From Turbatrix aceti (lineage: Eukaryota; Nematoda; Chromadorea; Rhabditida; Panagrolaimidae), in assembly GCA_963969345.1 (NCBI GenBank), contig OZ017768.1, positions 1,838,573 to 1,902,572 on the forward strand: DNA of 64,000 nucleotides. Reading direction: 5' to 3'. The position numbers and the translations under genes are program-made. Under the pieces are notes generated by a model. It worked only from the letters and a program-made list of their open reading frames with translations, searched no databases and had not been told where the DNA came from. Shown here in pieces: positions 57,480 through 64,000 of the stretch. Position 1 is the first letter of the stretch; the number at the start of each line of letters is the position of its first letter.

Positions 57480-59320
57480 AGATATTTGTAAATTTTTTGT
57501 TTTGACAAAATAGAATCACGTATTGTCGTTCGAACTGGGCTACTGGCGTTTTTCAAAATTTTCATTTTTGACAAAATTAAAGGAGGTGTACTAGAAAATT
57601 CATTACTTGGTAAAAAATAAAGTTACGCATGCAGTTAAAAATGAATTCGAAGCGCAACAAAATTTTCTATCCAGTAAAAATATGTACATGATTCATAATA
57701 ATTTTCAAATGCCTGAGAAACTCAAACTTCCAAAAAATTTTCCTGAAATATGAATTCTCAAAACTTTTTCGAAGCGTAATCCAAAAACTAAAATCGGCAT
57801 CGCATTCTACAGTATCTTTTACATCTGGAGCGATTGTTTCAGAATTTTATATTTTTTCCGCGCGCCAGTGCAAATTTTCTCCTGAACCTCCCTTTTTTTG
57901 TTGAGCAAACACCAAAATCTTTCAAAGTAGGGTTCGGTAAAAAAATCGGCATGGATCGCGTTCGAAATGCATTTACGCGAAACGTTAGGGTCCGGGGCAG
58001 AAATGAACGCTGAAGCGAATGGCGTACTCAGTTTTTTAAATTGAGTTCTAAAAAGTTCCGAAAACTTAATTTTTCTCAGAAATTTCATTTTTTTCAAAAC
58101 TTCTAAGGTGATGAGGTATAGATTTTTCTTCAGAATCAGTTAGAGAATTTTGTTTCGCTTCAGAATTGCTTTTGTTTGCCTTCCTAGCTCATTTTGTTTA
58201 TGCGCCGCGATTTTTCTACCATACCTCCTTCGATTTTGTCAATTTCGAACGAATTAAAAAAAAGAATTGTGTCAGCATAAAGAACACCCCTGAAACTGTC
58301 TGTAAACAAAATTTCATAAAAAAAACTGAATTTTGGGCTGAGTTACATTTTTTTGTAACTTGGTGCGAAATCCACATCTTCAAAATGCATTGACTCGCGC
58401 GCGCAACATGCGAAAGCCTCGGCAGTCTGGTGCGCTTTGGAACTCTGGACAAAAGTCGATTGAATTAAATTTATTTAAAAAATTCAAAACAATGAGCGTT
58501 TATTGTCCATTGTCTTTCTTTTTTTAGTACAAATAGAATCGAGCATCGTCTTTCAAATGAGGCGATTCCCGTTTTGCAAAGTTGGCATTTGTGACAAATT
58601 TGAGTAGGGTGTACTAGAAAAATCATATTTATGTACATAATAAAGATCGAAACCCAATCCAAAATGCATTCGACGCGCAACAAAATTTTCTTTCTAACGA
58701 TTATATTTAGTCCAACCTTAATGATTAAGCAAGTGCAAGAAAAAATTAAATTTTTGAAACAAAAATTTTGTTTCGAAAATTTCGAAACATTTTCAAAACC
58801 GGATCAAAAAACGAATATCAAAATTAGATTCCGCAGCATCTTTTACGTCTAAGGGCGGTGTTTCAGAATTTTTTCTCTTTCCGACGCGCCGGTGTATAAT
58901 TTCTCCTGAACCCTACTTTTTTTGAGTTCCAGGCAACAAAAATTTTCAAAGTAGGGTTCGGCAAAAAAATCAACAAACGGCGCGTTTGTTATGCATTTTT
59001 TTGAAAATTTAGGCACAGGGGTAAAAATGAACGCAGAATACAATGGTGCTATCAGTTTTGTGATTCGGGTTCTAAAAAGTTTCGAAAACCTAATTTTTTT
59101 CGGAAATTTCAATTTTTTCGAAACTTTCAAAGTGACAAGGTGTATATTTTTTTTCAAAATTAGTTAGAGAATTTTATTGCGCTTCAGAATTGCTGTCCCC
59201 CACATTTTTAGCTCTTCTGGTTCACTCACAACGATTTTTTTACCATACCTCCCTCAAATTCGGCGAAGAAAACTGGCCTCTGCAAGCCTGACCGACCGGA
59301 TAAGCATGCGTCAGACAGCT
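57480..59320. repeat. Diverged tandem duplication, period about 1,025 bp
   Basis: Segments such as GGTGTACTAGAAAA, CGCAACAAAATTTTCT, ATCTTTTAC(A/G)TCT, TTTCTCCTGAACC, CAAAGTAGGGTTCGG and TTTTTACCATACCTCC occur in the same order at 57.57-58.22 kb and again at 58.59-59.25 kb, offset by 1024-1025 bp. Identity is patchy, so the duplication is old. Neither copy has a recognisable coding frame. The open frames at 57819-58097 and 58849-59157 (both -) are the same sequence in the two copies. Confidence 0.75.
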
Positions 59321-60446
59321 ACATACACTGGACACAATTTGTACTCTACAAAATCATAAACACAATTTTTTTGTGGATTGGTCAAGCGTAAAGGTTCAAA
59401 GACCATCGCTCCTTCCTTTTTTTGCTTCACATCATAAATATCATGTTTAGTATTTTTAAACCATTTCTCTTCCATAAAACATTTTTTTTGAAAGACAAAT
59501 AAAAATTTGTGCGTCCGAAAAAAAACAAAGGACACCTGCACTAATACAGAAATTTTCCCGTCAGTCGCAAAAATGGACAGTCCGAACAAGGAGAAGGACA
59601 TAAAATCATGAATTAGTCACTCTCTTAGTCAGTCAGCCGCGCTTCTGTATTTGCGCAAGAATTTTCTTTCAACAAATATTAAAAGTGATAAAGACGCACC
59701 TGACGGAGAAAAAAAAGACACCTCGAACCACGACGATGACGACGACGCACAGAAGAAAAAGAAGAAGACGATCTACGAAAAATCAAAAAATCGTCCGCAG
59801 CTAGTATATTTACAAAGAATATTTTCCCTTTTTTTTGAGATGTTCATTGGACACACACAAACACACGGAGACACACAAACGAGGGGGGGAGACAGCAGAC
59901 CAAAGGTACAGCCCGGGCCCTATAGCTTGATGGTCTCAGAAGACCAAGCTAACTAACTACTGCTTGCGCTACTTTCAAAATCTTCTAGATCAAAGGAAAA
60001 AAGTTTTTTCCCATTGTGTTATTTGTTACTTTTTTTTATAGAGTATTGATTTTTTTAGGTTGGATCAATCGATGAAATATTGTTTTTGTTTCCCATAATA
60101 TTTGAATTATGTGAAACAAAAAATTTTTGAATTAGGACTACATAGTTTAGTTTGTTTGTGTACAGACAATATTCTCAGTAGTATATAAGAAATGGTGGGA
60201 AGCAAATAATTTCCAGGTATTTTCGCACTTTGAATAGCACCCTGTAAAATCTGCGAAAATGGGCGTTTGATCGAAAACCGTATTTTTCTGGTGATGGTAC
60301 GATGGCGAGTGCCGCGCCAGATCGCATAGACATTCAGCCATTTTCCAAGTTAGTTTTGCGCGTTCACAAATTTATTTTAAATACATATTTTCCATTCAAT
60401 ACAATATTTGTCCTCTTTCATAATCCCATAATAATTCTGTCTAGGA
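59321..60446. other. Intergenic region downstream of TTLL
   Basis: Contains the TTLL polyadenylation signal (AATAAA on the minus strand, 60371-60376, 71 bp after the stop). A Lys/Asp-rich plus-strand frame at 59651-59956 has no ATG and is not called. A short hairpin AGCTTGATGGTCT/AGACCAAGCT lies at about 59924-59950. Confidence 0.45.

Positions 60447-64000
<3,554 letters not shown>

Noticed and set aside
59918..59955. Short hairpin as a microRNA
   Set aside because: The stem is only about 10-12 bp with an irregular loop, too short for a typical precursor.
59651..59956. Lys/Asp-rich plus-strand open frame of 101 codons
   Set aside because: It starts at a non-ATG codon, has biased low-complexity composition, no splice or promoter context and no recognised family.

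Overview
This is eukaryotic, intron-rich, AT-rich genomic DNA. Introns run from about 46 bp to 2.4 kb, with GTAAGT/GTGAGT donors and T-rich TTTCAG/TTTTAG acceptors. The gene content is animal: Kir channel, cullin-3, TAF2, RPAP1, DUS3L, UDP-glucose pyrophosphorylase, type-B carboxylesterase and a tubulin polyglutamylase. The very compact exons and a small secreted thrombospondin-type-1 protein of the Cys/Thr/Ser-rich kind suggest a nematode; that is an inference, and no rRNA, tRNA or spliced-leader gene was found to confirm it.

Layout. Positions 1-19,400 hold no gene I can support, only AT-rich sequence with repeats: a TTAA-flanked 1.4 kb foldback element, several copies of a roughly 200-bp GTTACTTTTG repeat, and a 2.6 kb tandem duplication inserted into one of those copies. 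From 19.4 to 23.3 kb lies an inward-rectifier K+ channel (+). From 24.4 to 29.0 kb lies DUS3L (-), one intron of which contains a 1.9 kb near-perfect inverted repeat with an 8-bp target duplication. DUS3L shares a 229-bp intergenic promoter region with TAF2 (+, 29.3-33.8 kb). TAF2 converges on a small TSP1 gene (-, 33.9-34.5 kb). Next come a small unknown gene (+, 35.7-36.1 kb), a much shortened RPAP1 (-, 36.6-39.2 kb), and another small unknown gene (+, 40.7-41.5 kb). From 39.6 to 44.8 kb there is a cluster of hAT-type miniature elements, three of them with perfect 8-bp target duplications. CUL3 (45.9-49.6), UGP (51.0-52.9) and a membrane-anchored carboxylesterase (53.4-56.3) lie in a row on +. 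After a weak minus-strand gene near 57 kb and a diverged tandem duplication (57.5-59.3 kb), a TTLL11-like polyglutamylase (-) runs off the right edge.

The genes are not an operon or pathway. Most are single-copy housekeeping genes of transcription (TAF2, RPAP1), tRNA modification, ubiquitination and sugar-nucleotide synthesis. In all eight recognised multi-exon genes the exon phases join without conflict, and predicted lengths come out as whole codons. What is unusual in the window is mobile and repetitive: several independent foldback/MITE families, one of which splits a short open frame. I found no transposase, virus, CRISPR or obvious new multi-gene system.
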